DNA of 34,496 bases from JBHJOF01 sp050330055 (GTDB lineage Bacteria > Pseudomonadota > Alphaproteobacteria > Kiloniellales > JAKSDN01). Below the pieces are notes generated by a model. That model was not told the DNA's origin, made no database searches, and was given only the letters and a program-made list of their open reading frames with translations. Position numbers and translations under genes: made by a program. The stretch is from assembly GCA_050330055.1 (NCBI GenBank), contig JBHJOF010000316.1, forward strand, positions 1-34,496, in the 5' to 3' direction. Shown here piece by piece: positions 24,828 through 31,688 of the stretch. The first letter of the stretch is position 1. Each line of letters opens with the position of its first letter.

Positions 24828-25418
24828 TCACGCTTGCCGACCGGCTCGTGGCAAGGACGTATCCTGCCTCGTCGAGCCTGAGTCGGGAACGTGATGGGCA
24901 GCGAAGAACGCCTCACGTTCGAGCTCGTAGAAGCGCCGGAGCTTTGCCTGATGGCGGCGCTCCTCGATATACTGCAATTCCAGCTTCTCGGCGGCTCTTA
25001 TGGCGCGGTGATTGTCGGGCGCGACAACAGCCACAACCTTCTTGATCCCGGACGTCGTGAAGGCGAACAGGAGAACCGCCTTGGCGGCTTCGCCGGCGAT
25101 GCCCTTGCCGGAAGCAGCTTTCAGGAAGCAATAGCCAAGCTCGATGTCATTGGTCCCTGCAAGCTGCCTGAATCCGGCCCTCCCTACCAGTTTGAGGCCG
25201 CCCTGGCGCTTCTCGTAGACCATCCAGAAGCCGAGCCCTCTGTCCCGCCAGTCGTCAAGGTATTGGACGAGCTTCTGTCTCGTCTCTTGCGGCGACGGAA
25301 CGCGGCCATCCCAGATTGCATGAACGATGAAGGGATCGGAGTGAAGCCTATGCAGCGCCGCTTCGTGCCCGCCGCTCACGGGGACCAGAACCAAGCGCTC
25401 GGTCTCCAGCGTCCTCAC
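24828..25418 (-). CDS. GNAT-family N-acetyltransferase (RimJ/RimL-like)
   Basis: This 196-residue protein begins MRTLETERLVLVPVSGGHEA, the common first strand of RimJ/RimL-type acetyltransferases. It shows the acyl-CoA part of the fold in GRAGFRQL, DIELGYCFLKAASGKGIAGE (pyrophosphate loop) and VAPDNHRAIRAAEKL. It starts with GTG at 25418, chosen because AGAGGTGG lies about 8 nt upstream and the fold starts there; 19 nt separate it from the stop of the oxoamine synthase. It could acylate the amine made by that enzyme, or be a resistance/modification enzyme; the substrate is not readable. The C-terminal 20 residues are polar and probably disordered. Confidence 0.87.
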   Translation of the reverse strand: MRTLETERLVLVPVSGGHEAALHRLHSDPFIVHAIWDGRVPSPQETRQKLVQYLDDWRDRGLGFWMVYEKRQGGLKLVGRAGFRQLAGTNDIELGYCFLKAASGKGIAGEAAKAVLLFAFTTSGIKKVVAVVAPDNHRAIRAAEKLELQYIEERRHQAKLRRFYELEREAFFAAHHVPDSGSTRQDTSLPRAGRQA

Positions 25419-25437
25419 CTCACCACCTCTCAAGGCC

Positions 25438-26718
25438 TTAGAGACCGGGCCGCTTTGCGGCAGTCTGGCGGCTGACCTGCTCGGATCGCTGCGTCGCTTC
25501 CAGGAGAGCGCACAGCCGACGGATATCCGGCAGCGCATGGCTGGCCGTCAGGCAGATGCGAATGCCCGCGGATCCGCGCGCGACTGTCGGAAAGAACACG
25601 GCTGATGCGTAGAAGCCCTCCTCCATATAGCCCTTGACAGCCAGGATGGCCGCCTCTTCGTCGCCAATCGGCACGGTCCGGATCGGAAAGGCGCCACCCT
25701 GTTGCGGTGTGGCCACGAGGCTGTCGAACAGCTCTATGCGTTTCCTCAGGGCGGCCTGCAGACGGCCGAGCTCGGGCGAGGCATGAATGCCGGCGGACGC
25801 CAGCGCGGCTCCTGTCGCCGCGAGATTCGGCGCAGCCGAGAAGGCATAGGGCTGAGCATAGCGGCGAAAGAGGTCCTCCTGCTCCGTCGTGCCGAGCAGC
25901 AGGATTCCGCCGGAGGCTCCGAAGCCCTTGCCCAGAGAGGCGGCTATGATCGTGCGCGGCCCCATGTCGGCCGGCAGTTGGCTTCTTGCGAAGCCTTCCC
26001 CCTGGGAGCCGAATATGGAGACACCGTGAGCGTCATCGATGTAGAGGAAGAGGCCGTACCTCTCCTGAAGAGAGAGAAGATCACGGATCGGAGCGCTGCC
26101 TCCCATGGAGTAGACACCGTCGCCAACGAAGGCGACACAGCTGCTGCGCCTGCATATCTCCTCGAGAGCCGTCAGGTCGTTATGTGCAATCGTCGCCACT
26201 TTCGTTTCGTCGGCGACCACCGGCTTGTGATAGGCGAGCGAAACGTGGCACAGCCGGTCGAAGACCATTACCGGCTTTACGCCAGCGGTCAGATAGCCCG
26301 AGGCGATCAGCGGCAAGGCGCCGAGGTTGGCCAGCATGACCGAGGAAAAGGCAATGACGCGGCTTCTGAAGAGCGCGCTCAGCTGCTCTTCAAGGCTGCA
26401 TAGCAGGCCGAAGTTCAGCCGTGTGCGGGCGCACGACCAGTGAACCGCGCGGTAGCTGTCGATGGCGGCGATCGCCCCTGCGACGATCTTCGGATGATTG
26501 TCGAGCCCCAGGTAGGAGCAGCGAACGAAATCAACGAGCGTTCGGGGACGGTCATCCTCGGCCTGGACTTCCACGGTGCGCCCCTCGAGCGACCTGCCGC
26601 GGATGCCCATGACGCCTGTGCGGTACGCCTTGTCAAAGGAGCGTCTCGTCGCGCCAATCACGAACGCCGTGTTGCGATAACGGGTCTTCGGAGGCGGCTG
26701 CTTCGATTCGGATCCCAT
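25438..26718 (-). CDS. Alpha-oxoamine synthase family PLP enzyme (BioF/KBL/SPT/CqsA-type)
   Basis: This 426-residue fold-type I enzyme condenses an amino acid with an acyl-CoA in known relatives (8-amino-7-oxononanoate synthase, 2-amino-3-ketobutyrate ligase, serine palmitoyltransferase, CqsA). Visible sites: H158 in DRLCHVSL (cofactor stacking), D200 in GDGVYSMGG, D228-D229/H231 in DDAHGVSIFG, and the Schiff-base K264 in SLGKGFGASGG. About 40 extra N-terminal residues precede the usual start of the fold (LVDFVRCSYLGLDNHP). Biotin genes are absent nearby and a LuxR gene lies directly upstream on the same strand, so a specialised aminoketone or amino-lipid product is more likely than a housekeeping role. 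AAGG lies 8 nt before the ATG. Confidence 0.88.
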   Translation of the reverse strand: MGSESKQPPPKTRYRNTAFVIGATRRSFDKAYRTGVMGIRGRSLEGRTVEVQAEDDRPRTLVDFVRCSYLGLDNHPKIVAGAIAAIDSYRAVHWSCARTRLNFGLLCSLEEQLSALFRSRVIAFSSVMLANLGALPLIASGYLTAGVKPVMVFDRLCHVSLAYHKPVVADETKVATIAHNDLTALEEICRRSSCVAFVGDGVYSMGGSAPIRDLLSLQERYGLFLYIDDAHGVSIFGSQGEGFARSQLPADMGPRTIIAASLGKGFGASGGILLLGTTEQEDLFRRYAQPYAFSAAPNLAATGAALASAGIHASPELGRLQAALRKRIELFDSLVATPQQGGAFPIRTVPIGDEEAAILAVKGYMEEGFYASAVFFPTVARGSAGIRICLTASHALPDIRRLCALLEATQRSEQVSRQTAAKRPGL

Positions 26719-26742
26719 GTGCCTTCAACCGCCCAAGGGGAC

Positions 26743-26771
26743 AATACTAGCGAGTTCTCGGAGTATTCGCT
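26743..26771. promoter_or_regulatory. Two interleaved inverted repeats upstream of the oxoamine synthase
   Basis: AATACT (26743-26748) pairs with AGTATT (26762-26767), and AGCGA (26749-26753) pairs with TCGCT (26767-26771); both have 13-nt spacers. The site lies 25-53 nt before the ATG, where a regulator could act. It is not a standard lux box. Either the two symmetries are one operator with alternative registers, or they are chance. Confidence 0.4.
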
Positions 26772-27068
26772 AAGCACGGGGATTTTCAAACAACACTTGC
26801 GAAAATATTTCATAACACTTCTGTACATTTACGAAAGCTCTGCAAAAAATTTACTTGCTTGCCCAAGTGACGCATGGTTGTGGCAATCGTCCAGCTTGGG
26901 CCTGAGGCACGTCCGGCGACCGCTTCACCCAAGAGCCTGGTCGGAGTCCCGGCTTCTGGCCATTGGGGGCCGCTCCGTCTCTCCGGCTTGGAGCGATCAC
27001 GCTCCGTGACGGGCTTAGCTCCAGCCAGAGCAGAGACGGTCATCCGTAGCGCGAGAAGGGATATGGTC

Positions 27069-27082
27069 GGCCCCGCGGGGCC
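27069..27082 (-). terminator. GC-rich palindrome after luxR, possible terminator
   Basis: GGCCCCGCGGGGCC, a perfect 14-bp palindrome, begins about 8 nt after the luxR stop codon. No T-tract follows, so it is a weak terminator candidate. Confidence 0.3.
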
Positions 27083-27089
27083 AATTGGG

Positions 27090-27812
27090 CTAGACGTGGA
27101 TCAGGCCGTAGCGGATGGCTTTGACAACGGCGAGCACGCGGCTGCTCGTCCCCAGCTTGCGCATGGCCTTCTTGAGGTGGAAGTTCACGGTGAACTCGCT
27201 GATCCCGAGGATCATGCCGATGTCCCAGGACGACTTGCCATGGGCGGCCCAGCAAAGGCAGTCCTTCTCGCGCTGCGACAGCTGTGGCGGGGCGCGCTCC
27301 GGGCCTGCTCTTGCCAGCGCCGTGTAGGCCACGCTGAACTGAGCGGCGAGCGCCTGTAGCTGGCCCGCCTGCCTCTCCGGCTCGCCCGCCCCGCTCGACG
27401 AAGCGAAGGAGACCACCTTGACCGTGCCCCAGGGGCCGTGCAGCGGAACGCTGATGCCGGCCCTGAGGCCGGCCTCCCGCGCTTCCTGCATGACCCGGAC
27501 CTCTTCGCGGTCCAGAGCGAAGCACCGCTCAAGCGCCCGCCATGGATAGGCGGCCGGCATCAGCGGCGTGTAACGCACCACCGGGTCGAGAGCCTGGAAG
27601 CCTTGCTCGAAGTAGTATTCGACCCAGTCGCCCGGGTAGTTCAGCACCACCGCCGGCGCCCGCCCCTCCGCCTGCGGCGGCAGGGTCCCGCTCAAGACGC
27701 CGTAGGCCAGACGGTCATAGCCCAGGGCGCCGGCCACGCCTACCAGCAGCGCAAAGAGCTCCGCCGCCGAGCCCGCCTTGTTCGATCGCTCAATGAACTC
27801 CGATATCCGCAT
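27090..27812 (-). CDS. luxR: LuxR-type acyl-homoserine-lactone receptor/regulator
   Basis: This 240-residue regulator has an N-terminal autoinducer-binding domain and a C-terminal LuxR/FixJ helix-turn-helix (about 177-235, LSQREKDCLCWAAHGKSSWD). All nine residues invariant in AHL-responsive LuxR proteins are present: W63, Y67, D76, W91 and G119 in the ligand pocket, and E182, L186 and G192 in the DNA-binding domain, with P77 after D76 also as usual. It should therefore bind an AHL and not be a solo of altered specificity. The partner synthase is probably the luxI at 13654, 13 kb away. The oxoamine synthase operon lies directly downstream on the same strand and is a likely target. The ribosome binding site is weak (GGGATCT). 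Confidence 0.94.
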   Translation of the reverse strand: MRISEFIERSNKAGSAAELFALLVGVAGALGYDRLAYGVLSGTLPPQAEGRAPAVVLNYPGDWVEYYFEQGFQALDPVVRYTPLMPAAYPWRALERCFALDREEVRVMQEAREAGLRAGISVPLHGPWGTVKVVSFASSSGAGEPERQAGQLQALAAQFSVAYTALARAGPERAPPQLSQREKDCLCWAAHGKSSWDIGMILGISEFTVNFHLKKAMRKLGTSSRVLAVVKAIRYGLIHV

Positions 27813-28031
27813 TCTCTGAGATCCCAGCTGCCGCCGTCAGCGTCTCGTCACCATTTTCTAGGCGATAGATCACCATCTTTCGATTGTACAACCGTAGATT
27901 GGTTTTGTCCAAATTTCCTTGGTAAAGTTCAAGCAAAGCTTTTGTAAAACTTTTTTATCTTCCAGAGTCTTATTAGACCCTAGTCTTGCGTCTTATGATG
28001 GTAGGGCTCAGGCTCCGTCACTTTCCCCTTC

Positions 28032-28142
28032 GAGTTGGTTGACGCGACAAACATCACGCACACGATCCCGCTCAACGAGATCAATACGGCATTCGACCTC
28101 ATGCACGAGGGCAAATCGATCCGCTCGGTCGTCATCTACTGA
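28032..28142 (+). pseudogene. adhC: C-terminal remnant of class III alcohol dehydrogenase
   Basis: Only about 36 codons remain, ending in ITHTIPLNEINTAFDLMHEG and a final SIRSVVIY before TGA. This is the conserved end of S-(hydroxymethyl)glutathione dehydrogenase, the first enzyme of glutathione-dependent formaldehyde oxidation. The rest of the gene is missing; similarity starts abruptly near 28053. The formylglutathione hydrolase remnant begins 11 nt after the stop, so an operon end has been captured. Confidence 0.85.
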
Positions 28143-28153
28143 AAAGGTCGGAG

Positions 28154-28617
28154 ATACCTCTCGAGATCCTGTCCCAATCGCGCTCGATCGGCGGAACCCA
28201 GTTTACGTGCCGGCACGCCTCATCCGAAACGGGCACCGACATGCAGTTCGCCGCCTATCTTCCGCCGCACGCAGAACGAAGACATGTTCCAGTGATCTGG
28301 TTTCGTTGGGGGCTCACGTGCACAAAGGAGAATTTTACAGCCAAGGCCGACGCGCAACGGGTGGCTGCCGAACTCGGTGTCATAGTGATTGCGCCGGACA
28401 CCAGCCCACGCGGTCCCGAAGTGCCTGATGATCCCGAAGGCGCGTACGACCTCGGCTGTGGGGCGGGGTTCTGGGTCGATGCGACGGTGGGGCATGGTCA
28501 CGGAACTACCGGATGCGCTCTTATATCGAGAAGGAACTCCCGGCCCTCGTTGAGGCCGAGCTGCCCGCCGATCTTGAGCGGCAAGGCATCGTGGGTCATT
28601 CGATGGGCGGGCACGGA
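28154..28617 (+). pseudogene. fghA: Broken S-formylglutathione hydrolase gene
   Basis: The frame PLEILSQSRSIGGTQ, TGTDMQFAAYLPPHAE and GLTCTKENFTAKADAQRVAA matches the N-terminal half of S-formylglutathione hydrolase. The codon where the start should be (28154) is ATA in place of ATG. Near 28491-28495 one base is lost: VDAT is followed by a frameshift, and the protein continues in another frame as NYRMRSYIEKELPALVEAEL up to the catalytic-Ser motif GHSMGGHG. Similarity ends there, so the C-terminal half with the other catalytic residues is gone. With the adhC remnant upstream this is a decayed formaldehyde-detoxification operon. Confidence 0.87.
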
Positions 28618-28790
28618 GTACCGGCAAACAGAAGCCGCACAGAGAGTTATGCATTGCGGGGCTTTCATTAGATCGGCCCTTCGAGCGAGCTATAACAGAG
28701 GTGGTTGCGCGGGCAGGATTTGGACTTTGTGCACTTTTTTCAGTGCGGGGGCTGGAATCTTCTATTTCAGTGGGTTAGCAGGAATCGGGT

Positions 28791-29309
28791 TCAGCCATAG
28801 GGCTTGCGCCCCCAATCCCCGTAGCGGTGGAAACCCCGCCATCTCTCGGGGGTTACGCCATAGAGATCAGCGGGCCTGCGCGGGTCCCGCGAACTGAAGT
28901 ACTCATCGCTCAGATCGGCGAACCACACTTCCGAGAATCCGAGGCCGTCGAAATCCTCAAGTGCCAGGTTAGCTATGCCTTCGTGAAAATCATAGAGCGG
29001 CGGCTGAGCGGCAAAGAGCACGAGGATGATCGGTATCGTGAAGCGTCCGTGCTTGGTGTAGCTGATATGCTTCTTCTCTGCGATCCGCCAAGCCTCCCCG
29101 ACGTAGGCATACGGGTCAGGCTCTGCATCGACACGAAGCTCGGAAATCTCGACGCCGCCGCGCTGACCATCGATCATGGCGAGAAAGTCCGGGCTTTCGG
29201 ATGTCTCGATTTCTTTGATGGTCCGGCCCGTGATCAAGCGGTAGCTATCAACAAACACATCAAGTAGTTCGCTCTCGATTTCCTTTTTTACCCAGTCGTA
29301 CTGACCCAA
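28791..29309 (-). CDS. Hypothetical protein, 172 aa, possible nuclease-like fold
   Basis: This 172-residue soluble protein starts with TTG at 29309, preceded by GGGGGTGG; no useful ATG is nearby. An N-terminal helical part (VKKEIESELLDVFVDSYRLI) is followed by SPDFLAMIDGQRGGVEISEL (PD at 40-41, E54). The spacing is loosely like a PD-(D/E)XK nuclease core, but the lysine is missing. The remainder is aromatic-rich (YDFHEGIANLALEDFDG). I do not recognise the family. Its base composition is less GC-rich than the ParB modules, and it lies beside decayed genes, which suggests recent acquisition. Confidence 0.7.
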   Translation of the reverse strand: MGQYDWVKKEIESELLDVFVDSYRLITGRTIKEIETSESPDFLAMIDGQRGGVEISELRVDAEPDPYAYVGEAWRIAEKKHISYTKHGRFTIPIILVLFAAQPPLYDFHEGIANLALEDFDGLGFSEVWFADLSDEYFSSRDPRRPADLYGVTPERWRGFHRYGDWGRKPYG

Positions 29310-29345
29310 GTTACGTCCACCCCCTCATGTGTTGTGAGTGCGCTA

Positions 29346-29525
29346 CTACTTCTCCGTGTTCTCGTACAGTACAGTGACAGCCTCACGGATTGCCTTCTTT
29401 TCTTCCGCAGTGCATTCCTCCCAGACCTCAGGATGGAGGTTCCACCATTCAGGATTCGCTTGCTTTAATCTGTCTAGTAGTTCCCGCATTGCTTTCGCAT
29501 CACCAGGATCATCGGAGTTGCTCAT
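29346..29525 (-). CDS. Small hypothetical protein, 59 aa
   Basis: An ATG at 29525 preceded by AGGAGA opens a 59-codon frame. The product is acidic and helical: MSNSDDPGDAKAMRELLDRL, a WWNLHPEVWEECTAEEKKA middle, and a short end VTVLYENTEK. No signal or membrane segment is seen. It lies 37 nt upstream of the 172-aa gene on the same strand and may be cotranscribed with it. The function is unknown. Confidence 0.65.
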   Translation of the reverse strand: MSNSDDPGDAKAMRELLDRLKQANPEWWNLHPEVWEECTAEEKKAIREAVTVLYENTEK

Positions 29526-29705
29526 TTTTTTCTCCTTGCAAGTTGGCCAAGCATCGGCAGAAGCGTGACACAGCCTCACCTCCCAACTCATTTGCGGGAG
29601 CAGCAATCGAGCGCACCGATCATGCCACGATGGCTACTCGCGTCACGAATATGCAACCAGCGCTTGGCGTTGCGAGTTCGTAGTTCCTTTGACGGCACTT
29701 AGGCA

Positions 29706-29915
29706 TCAGGTGGTGTGACAAGCCGGTGAGCAGTGGGCGCATCCGTTCGCCGTGGGATAATGCTTCTTTGCTTTCTGCACAGCTTCGTGGCAGGTCGCAA
29801 AGTTACCCAGATACCGGCGGTTCTCTTCATTTGCGGGCGTTGGACAGTTGTCCGCACGATGCACCTCGTGGTCCCCATTTGCCTGGGCATTCGTGTTCAC
29901 ATAGTACTGTGGCAT
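29706..29915 (-). CDS. Small Cys/His-containing conserved protein, 69 aa
   Basis: This 69-residue protein begins MPQYYVNTNAQANGDHEVHR and ends HYPTANGCAHCSPACHTT, with five cysteines (one in ADNCP, one in FATCHEA, three at the end) and several histidines. I recognise the general pattern (a YYVN start, NGDHEVHR, YLG.F..C..AV..AK.HY, and a Cys-rich tail) from scattered small bacterial proteins of unknown role. The Cys/His set could bind a metal. The ATG at 29915 follows GGAGGGAAGG. It lies 180 nt upstream of the 59-aa gene on the same strand. Confidence 0.78.
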   Translation of the reverse strand: MPQYYVNTNAQANGDHEVHRADNCPTPANEENRRYLGNFATCHEAVQKAKKHYPTANGCAHCSPACHTT

Positions 29916-30168
29916 TTCCTTCCCTCCAGCAATGCAAACAACCATAAGTATACTTATCGGTACCCGGATCAGCAACCTTGAATGGGGGCAGCGCACTAAG
30001 GTCTGCCGGCGGCAGTGGTGGCTTTCCCGCGTCGCGGACTGAGAGGCTTGGGACTGTCTGAGCTCTCCTGAATGGCCCGCGAGGATCATGCGAGGTCGCA
30101 GCCCTGAGGCTTGCGCAATAGGTGGTCCCCTCATGCCACGAGCAACAGGCACAAGGGCAAGCTTAACT

Positions 30169-31299
30169 ATGAGTGATGTGCGAAGGGACGGGCCAGATCA
30201 GCCGGACGAGCGGGCCACGATCCGAGAATGGGCGCGGAAGACCCATATGCGCAAGACTATGCGCATCGAGGCCCTCACGGCGCAGGAATGCCGCACCCTC
30301 GATGAACGGCTGGCGCGCTGGACGGCCGACCGGCAAATGGAGGGCAAGCTGCCCCCGGACTGGGAGCTGCGGGCGCAATTGCCGAAGCTTGCGAAGGAGT
30401 TCAAGGACGGCCGCGGCGAGGCGCGCCCCCTGTTTACCCCGGAGGAGCAGCGGGACGTAGACGCCAGCCGCGCGGCCGTCGCGCTGCGCGACCGGATCGA
30501 CGGCGGGGAGGATCACGGCCCGGCGCTGAGCCATCTTGCCACGCAGAACATGATCGCAAACGGCCTTAGCGGGCTCGACGCCCGCAAGGCCATCACCGAG
30601 CGGTTTTCGGCGCTGTACGGCCGCGAGGTTTCGGACTATGTGCGCGAACAGCGCCGGGGCGCGGCAACCGTCCGCGACAGCGAAGGGCAGGAACGGCTGT
30701 TTCCGAAGGAACTGGGCTGGGAGCGGTACGAGCCCGCCTTCCGCCGCTATGCCGCCCATAGCGCCATGCTGTTTGTCGCCCAGCGCGACGGGGCTCTCAC
30801 GCGCAAGGAGTATCAGCAGGGCATGAAATACGGCGAGCGCTGGTTTGCCGAGCAGCAGCGGCAGGGAAAGCTGCCGAACCGCGATGAAATCCGCGCTTGC
30901 GGGCAGCCCCTCCAGGTCCTGCTGCTGCCCTACCAAAAGGAATGCGGCCGGCGCGAATCGCGGCGAATGGGCGGGGCCGACGGGGCCTACTGGCGCCAGG
31001 CCGACGAACTGGCGGGTTACCTCAAGCAGGATATAGATGCCGAGCGGCGCTACACGCGGACGCTCGATGACTATGCGGTCAAGAACGCGCCCTCATACGG
31101 CAGGCCGGTCGATCAGATGAAGCGCGATATCGAGGAGCGCTTCACACTGCGCACGCTCTACACACCGGCGGAGTATCTGGAATCCTGCCTTGAGCGCGAC
31201 AGGCAGCAATCCGGCGAGAAAAACCGCCACGCGCCGGACCGGCAAACATCGCGGAGGCAGGACAGAAACCGGGACCGCGATGGCGGAAGGGACATGTAG
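30169..31299 (+). CDS. Uncharacterised basic/acidic helical protein, 376 aa
   Basis: This 376-residue protein is rich in Arg, Glu and Ala and appears almost entirely helical. Recognisable stretches are TIREWARKTHMRKTMRIEAL near the start, LATQNMIANGLSGLDARKAI in the middle, and a very basic C-terminus (RQTSRRQDRNRDRDGGRDM) that could bind nucleic acid. I cannot assign a family. The ATG at 30169 is used; ATG at 30088 (with GAGG 7 nt upstream) and 30133 are in frame and would add 27 or 12 residues of low-information sequence. Codon use resembles the right-hand ParB module, and it converges with the 92-aa gene, so it probably belongs to the same mobile element. Confidence 0.8.
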   Translation: MSDVRRDGPDQPDERATIREWARKTHMRKTMRIEALTAQECRTLDERLARWTADRQMEGKLPPDWELRAQLPKLAKEFKDGRGEARPLFTPEEQRDVDASRAAVALRDRIDGGEDHGPALSHLATQNMIANGLSGLDARKAITERFSALYGREVSDYVREQRRGAATVRDSEGQERLFPKELGWERYEPAFRRYAAHSAMLFVAQRDGALTRKEYQQGMKYGERWFAEQQRQGKLPNRDEIRACGQPLQVLLLPYQKECGRRESRRMGGADGAYWRQADELAGYLKQDIDAERRYTRTLDDYAVKNAPSYGRPVDQMKRDIEERFTLRTLYTPAEYLESCLERDRQQSGEKNRHAPDRQTSRRQDRNRDRDGGRDM

Positions 31300-31316
31300 G
31301 CACCGCCGCCCTTGCC

Positions 31317-31595
31317 TCAGTGTGTGCCGTGCCGTGTCAGGGGGGCGGGACCGTAGTCGCCGGGCTTGCCCGGAATCAGGCGGCCGTCGGCAAGCTGGAA
31401 GTAGACGCCATCGCCGGACTCGTAGGCGGCGGCAATGTCGTAGGCGCACACGCCGAAAACGGACTCGGAGATATAGCCGAATTCATCGTCCGGCTCGATA
31501 TCCGCCAGCGCACCGGACTCCTCAAGGCGACGGATCAGATCGCTGACGATAGCCAGGATTTCAATGGAATCTATTGTGATGATCCTGTGCGTCAT
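31317..31595 (-). CDS. Small hypothetical protein of the right module, 92 aa
   Basis: This acidic 92-residue protein (MTHRIITIDSIEILAIVSDL, then RRLEESGALADIEPDDEFGY and VYFQLADGRLIPGKPGDYG) has no signal peptide or membrane segment. AGGA lies 6 nt before the ATG at 31595. It is separated from parB by a strong hairpin and ends 17 nt from the convergent 376-aa gene. The family is not recognised. Confidence 0.72.
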   Translation of the reverse strand: MTHRIITIDSIEILAIVSDLIRRLEESGALADIEPDDEFGYISESVFGVCAYDIAAAYESGDGVYFQLADGRLIPGKPGDYGPAPLTRHGTH

Positions 31596-31642
31596 GGTCC
31601 TAGTTTACATGGGCCTGAGGGTCGTGTCCAAAAGCGGCGAAA

Positions 31643-31672
31643 CCCAGCCGCCCGGAGCACCGGGCGGCTGGG
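31643..31672 (-). terminator. Strong hairpin after the right parB gene
   Basis: A perfect 13-bp stem (CCCAGCCGCCCGG / CCGGGCGGCTGGG) with a 4-nt loop begins 16 nt after the parB stop on the minus strand and is followed by TTTCGCCGCTTTT. This fits a Rho-independent terminator with an interrupted T-tract. Confidence 0.75.
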
Positions 31673-31688
31673 CCGGATGACGCCGCCG

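Larger units (their letters stand above)
26719..27089. other. Gap between luxR and the oxoamine synthase operon
   Basis: This 371-nt gap is AT-rich near 26780-26870, suggesting the operon promoter, and GC-rich next to luxR. It contains hairpins at 26990-27005 (GGAGCG-atca-CGCTCC) and 27069-27082 and the interleaved repeats at 26743-26771. No gene is recognised. Confidence 0.5.

Noticed and set aside
27884..27891. TTGTACAA palindrome upstream of luxR as an operator
   Set aside because: Eight-base palindromes are common and there is no second copy or further symmetry to support it.
28680..28790. Possible tRNA-like or attachment-site sequence after the fghA relic
   Set aside because: GGTTCAG-like bases are present, but no cloverleaf can be drawn and no direct repeat or integrase was found.
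30163..30936. Minus-strand frame of 257 codons opposite the 376-aa gene
   Set aside because: The plus-strand frame is longer, runs to a terminal position convergent with the next gene and has a natural Arg/Glu helical composition; the minus frame looks like its complement.
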